Positions 61,444-64,000 of a DNA stretch of 64,000 nt are shown one piece after another. The translations under genes and the position numbers were made by a program. Origin of the DNA: Gordonia sediminis (GTDB lineage: Bacteria > Actinomycetota > Actinomycetes > Mycobacteriales > Mycobacteriaceae). How positions within the stretch are numbered: position 1 is the first letter of the stretch; every line of letters begins with the position of its first letter. The notes beneath the pieces were generated by a model, which saw only the letters and a program-made list of their open reading frames with translations, was not told where the DNA came from and ran no database searches. Location of the stretch: the NCBI GenBank assembly GCA_004193205.1, contig RZUM01000005.1, forward strand, positions 426,291 through 490,290, in the 5' to 3' direction.

Positions 61444-61472
61444 TTGGTTCGACTCGCGCGGTGGTGTAGTTT
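61444..61472 (+). promoter_or_regulatory. Possible promoter of tRNA-Ala
   Basis: TTGGTT (61444-61449), a 17-bp spacer and TAGTTT (61467-61472) resemble a sigma-A promoter and would start transcription about 30 bp before the tRNA. Confidence 0.4.
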
Positions 61473-61509
61473 TCCCTTTGCCCTTGAAACAGGGTGAACA
61501 ACAGAAGAC

Positions 61510-61582
61510 GGGGCTATGGCGCAGCTGGTAGCGCACCACACTGGCAGTGTGGGGGTCAGGGGTTCGAGTCCCCTTAGCTCCA
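61510..61582 (+). tRNA. tRNA-Ala (GGC anticodon)
   Basis: A 73-nt cloverleaf: acceptor stem GGGGCTA/TAGCTCC plus A, D arm GCGCAGCTGGTAGCGC, anticodon stem CCACA/TGTGG with loop CTGGCAG (anticodon GGC), and T arm with GGGGTTCGAGTCCCC. CCA is not encoded. A terminator hairpin follows. The two leftward genes beyond it look accessory. Confidence 0.95.
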
Positions 61583-61589
61583 CCGACGA

Positions 61590-61630
61590 GAAACCCGCTC
61601 TGACCTAGGTCGGAGCGGGTTTCTGTTTTT
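61590..61630 (+). terminator. Rho-independent terminator after tRNA-Ala
   Basis: Arms GAAACCCGCTC (61590-61600) and GAGCGGGTTTC (61613-61623) with a small internal palindrome are followed by TGTTTTT, a canonical terminator with a T run. Confidence 0.88.
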
Positions 61631-61705
61631 GGCCGTCCGGTCACTCAAGGGGGTCGCGGGGCTTTGGCAGAATGGCCCGACGTCCAACTCGGGGCGCCCT
61701 AAAGC

Positions 61706-62221
61706 TCAGCGATCTCGTTCCTCCGGCGTCGCGGCGAAGTCGAACGCCTCACCATCGAGCGCCGCCAGTAGCCAACGGGCGTAGTCGCAACGCCGATACC
61801 GATACAGCTTGGCCATGGTGGCCTCCTCAGAGCCCGCCAGGTCCGCGGGGTTCCGGTCCGTAAGTAGCGTTTGCAGGGTTGTTCGTGCGGCGCCGTCGAG
61901 CTCGAGGATTGCCGATGCTGCCGGGCCTACGTGCGATCCCCCCGGTTCGATCCAGCCAAAGTCGTTCAGCTCGGGAAATTGCTGCAATGCGGCCGTCAGG
62001 ACTTCGGCGCGATTGACTTCCGGGATGGTGGCATAGATGTCCGGCGCGTCCCGGCGCAGAGCCATCAGTAAATGGAAGGCATCCTTGGTCGGCTCGGCGG
62101 CAATCACAGCTGCGGCGTCCCGTGCGTCGGCCTCCCGGAGTGACCCGGACACAAACGCACTCGATTGCCCGAGCAGTAGCGCGGCCCGCGAGTCCTCAAC
62201 AAGTCGCTCGGTGTATTTCAT
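61706..62221 (-). CDS. Hypothetical protein paired with the LQRQAGN-motif gene
   Basis: A 171-aa soluble, Ala-rich, helical protein (MKYTERLVEDSRAALLLGQSS at the start; TMAKLYRYRRCDYARWLLAA near the end). No family is recognised, and there is no signal or membrane segment. Its ATG overlaps the stop of the upstream 424-aa gene (ATGA), so it is made with it. By position it could be an immunity, chaperone or adaptor partner, but nothing in the sequence proves this. The pair lies next to tRNA-Ala, a usual site for acquired genes. Confidence 0.68.
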   Translation of the reverse strand: MKYTERLVEDSRAALLLGQSSAFVSGSLREADARDAAAVIAAEPTKDAFHLLMALRRDAPDIYATIPEVNRAEVLTAALQQFPELNDFGWIEPGGSHVGPAASAILELDGAARTTLQTLLTDRNPADLAGSEEATMAKLYRYRRCDYARWLLAALDGEAFDFAATPEERDR

Positions 62222-63492
62222 TTGAGCGCCGGAAACGCCAGTTGACCAGGCGCGTTACGGTCGGCCGCCGGACCCGCCGCTTGCGCGTTCCAGCCGGCGA
62301 CCGCTCCGCTGAACTCCGTGGTTGGCTTGTTGAAGGTCTTGTTGGCGAGCGCGGTGATCTGCCAGTCTTTGTCCACTGTGAACCCCCAGGTGATAGTCGC
62401 GTAGACCTTGCCCGCGTCTGGTCCGGTGACACAGACCGCTCCAGTTTCGAACTCCCACGTCGTGTTCGCCAGGCGGGCACCGGGAGTGTCCGACATCGTC
62501 GCAGGCGTGGCCGGCGCTGCTTTCAGCCAGGCATGCAGGTTCCCACCGTTCGTGCCATCGTCATTCATCCCATACCAACCTTGGGTCTTGCCTGGCACCC
62601 GATCCACACTCGAGTGACGAGGGGTCTGCCTCTTCTTATTCGTTGTGTCCCAGTCTCGATCATCACCTGTGGCGGTATCTACCAGCCGCACACGCTGGAT
62701 GAATGCGATCTTGTCGGCTTTCACTGCAGCGGCGTCCGGTTTGAAGGTGATTGTGATCGGGTAGTCGTACCTTTTGCCGGCAGCCTTGTCTCCCTGCACG
62801 ATCGTGCCGACAGAGATTGTCATCTCGCCGAACTCGCGACCGGCCTTTGCGGTGGTGTCGGTGGCGCCAAGAGCCTTCAGGCGCGCCGCGATGAACGGCC
62901 GGATGTACACGCCCTCAGATGGCAGGCGCTGTCCGGCGTCGTCGAGATACCGCAGTTCTTCCGCGGAACGAACGGCGAGCTGGGAGGTGATGTCGCCGGG
63001 GTTCAATCCGTTGAGGTTGGTCGCAGCCATGTCGTAAAGATGTGCCCACATTCCGAAACGGAACGCCCCGATGACGGCGTCCCGCGGGCTGAGGCCGAAG
63101 ATGATCCCTATCAAGGCCGTCGACCACGAGATGTCGCCGTGCAACGCGCCCTCGGAAAGTCGTTGTCGGCGCTCAGGAGTCATCGACGCGAGCAACGTCG
63201 TGCGTTCGGCAGGCGGTTTCTGGGCCAGCGCCCAGGCCGCGCCGTGCCAATCACCCTTTTCTATGAACGTGGCCATCACATCGGGAATCACCGTTGCGGG
63301 CGGTGCACGTTGCACTATCTGCGGCGCGTCCCGCAGCAGTCCGCTGAACGCCCGATTTCCGGCTTGGCGTTGCAGGTCCAACACGTGACGGGCCTCGGGG
63401 CGGACTGTCGCTTTTCCGGACACGCTCGAAAGCACGGGGGACCGCTGCGGGACGGACTGGCCGTGGCTGTCGTCGACAGCTCGCTCGCCCAT
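62218..63492 (-). CDS. LQRQAGNRA-motif protein, eCIS-associated/toxin-like
   Basis: A 424-aa protein whose N-terminus, after a disordered stretch, contains HVLDLQRQAGNRAFSGLL (motif at about residues 40-48). This motif is common at the start of proteins linked to extracellular contractile injection systems and polymorphic toxins. A helical middle (EKGDWHGAAWALAQKPPAER; MTPERRQRLSEGAL) is followed by a beta-rich C-terminal domain (YDYPITITFKPDA; KTQGWYGMNDDGTNGG). The C-terminal activity is unknown. The ATG at about 63492 is chosen; the frame extends upstream without similarity. No tail-sheath or baseplate genes are visible nearby. Confidence 0.68.
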   Translation of the reverse strand: MGERAVDDSHGQSVPQRSPVLSSVSGKATVRPEARHVLDLQRQAGNRAFSGLLRDAPQIVQRAPPATVIPDVMATFIEKGDWHGAAWALAQKPPAERTTLLASMTPERRQRLSEGALHGDISWSTALIGIIFGLSPRDAVIGAFRFGMWAHLYDMAATNLNGLNPGDITSQLAVRSAEELRYLDDAGQRLPSEGVYIRPFIAARLKALGATDTTAKAGREFGEMTISVGTIVQGDKAAGKRYDYPITITFKPDAAAVKADKIAFIQRVRLVDTATGDDRDWDTTNKKRQTPRHSSVDRVPGKTQGWYGMNDDGTNGGNLHAWLKAAPATPATMSDTPGARLANTTWEFETGAVCVTGPDAGKVYATITWGFTVDKDWQITALANKTFNKPTTEFSGAVAGWNAQAAGPAADRNAPGQLAFPALK

Positions 63493-63818
63493 GCCGTTGA
63501 TGGTAGGTACGCGCTGCAGGAGCAACAATGCTTCACAGTAGGGAGTGCCCTTTTGGGAACGGTCTGCCGTTCGTTGTTCGCCCTTGGCCCGTAGGTCATG
63601 ACGATCTCGACAGAGTCCTCGAGGTTCTGGGATGCGGTGCATGTGCTCGACGAGGACGATCAGAGTACCGGCGAGTCCGTCCGGGGACTCGCCGGTCACG
63701 CGCGACGGGGACTCGAATCGGTGCCGGTCCCCTCACCATCCGGGCCATCAACGCGACATGGCTGGTCGACACCACTGCCGGGTTGAGGTCCGGCCGCGAT
63801 GTGAGCGGTCACCGCCGG
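63493..63818. other. 326-bp gap with no convincing gene
   Basis: The stretch between the LQRQAGN gene and the VOC gene holds only short open frames with no family character, such as a 62-codon one at 63598-63786. It should contain the promoter of the leftward accessory pair. I see no clear -10/-35 pair and no repeat. Confidence 0.5.
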
Positions 63819-64000
63819 TCAGCTCAGGGCGGGCGGATCGTACTTCGGTTCGTACAGGGTGATGTCGCCTGCGCCGGGGACCTTCACACCGACGGTGACG
63901 CCCCACGGTTCCTCGACCGGCGTGCCGGAGAACTCGGCGCCCTTCGCCGAGAGCTCCGCCATCGTCGCGGTGAGGTCATCACACATGAACGACACGTCGA
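63819..64000 (-). CDS. VOC (glyoxalase/bleomycin-resistance-like) family protein, C-terminal part
   Basis: The last 60 codons of a leftward gene whose start lies beyond the window: SFMCDDLTATMAELSAKGAEF, EEPWGVTVGVKVPGAG and ITLYEPKYDPPALS, then TGA. The DxxAT..EL..KG and WG..V....G.......YEP spacing is that of single-domain VOC proteins, with the Glu of LYEP as likely metal ligand. Substrate unknown. Confidence 0.78.
   Translation of the reverse strand, partial: DVSFMCDDLTATMAELSAKGAEFSGTPVEEPWGVTVGVKVPGAGDITLYEPKYDPPALS

Noticed and set aside
63695-63730. TTCGAGTCCCC on the minus strand as a possible attachment-site copy of tRNA-Ala
   Set aside because: Only 11 bp match, and it is inverted relative to the tRNA, whereas integration would leave direct repeats; no integrase gene is present.
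63598-63786. 62-codon rightward frame as a small gene
   Set aside because: No ribosome site, no conserved motif, and a low-complexity Ser/Pro end; more likely chance.

Overview
The window is high-GC, densely packed actinobacterial chromosome. It carries GTG starts, many 4-bp ATGA/GTGA gene overlaps, a mycobacterial-type tmRNA tag, and the mycobacterial gene blocks fadE23-fadE24, hisN, prfB-mscS-ftsE-ftsX-smpB-ssrA, fadD6 and pgm. A dispersed repeat family (units beginning CTCGATAC, seen near 7.8, 17.3-17.6 and 30.2 kb) together with the catabolic content suggests Gordonia or a close relative in the Mycobacteriales. The genus is an inference.

Region 1 (1-11 kb) is a homoprotocatechuate (3,4-dihydroxyphenylacetate) meta-cleavage cluster. 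A MobA-like flavin monooxygenase and a semialdehyde dehydrogenase run leftward. A FAH-RraA fusion, a GntR regulator, HpaE, HpaD, HpaH, HpaI and a second aldehyde dehydrogenase run rightward. Together they would take an aromatic acid to pyruvate and succinate. Two ATACG-type palindromes lie in the divergent promoter and are likely sites for the GntR protein.

Region 2 (11-25.7 kb) starts with a lipoprotein metallo-hydrolase and a cupin / NTF2-like / helical-repeat operon facing a large palindrome. DUF2630 and propionyl-CoA synthetase follow. Next is a complete cellobiose system (cebE-cebF-cebG-bglC-cebR-msiK) with two CebR-type operators, then a fluoride riboswitch with a tandem pair of fluoride channel genes.

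Region 3 (25.7-42.5 kb) is mostly the core block. It includes a universal stress protein, fadE23/fadE24 with a palindromic operator pair, hisN, prfB, mscS, ftsEX, smpB and ssrA (tmRNA). An arylsulfatase gene sits between the mscS group and ftsE. A GH27 glycosidase, a small membrane protein, a TetR regulator with triple overlapping operators, and a DUF998 gene sit between smpB and ssrA.

Region 4 (42.5-54.8 kb) is a LysR/SDR divergent pair followed by a tightly coupled six-gene operon: MHS transporter, shikimate-dehydrogenase-like enzyme, OYE-type Fe-S flavoenzyme, Gfo/Idh/MocA enzyme, KstD-like flavoprotein and TIM-barrel isomerase-like protein. It looks like a hydroaromatic (shikimate/quinate-like) catabolic route. 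fadD6 and an alpha/beta hydrolase follow.

Region 5 (55-64 kb) contains pgm and then the most unusual locus. A leftward four-gene operon encodes a J-domain/pseudokinase-like fusion, a VWA protein, a divergent adenylosuccinate-synthetase paralog, and an NrtR-family regulator with a degraded Nudix box. A perfect 9-bp-arm palindrome lies directly upstream. A DsbA-like thioredoxin protein and tRNA-Ala(GGC) follow. An accessory gene pair next to the tRNA includes a protein with the LQRQAGNRA motif typical of eCIS-associated and toxin-like proteins. The window ends inside a VOC-family gene.
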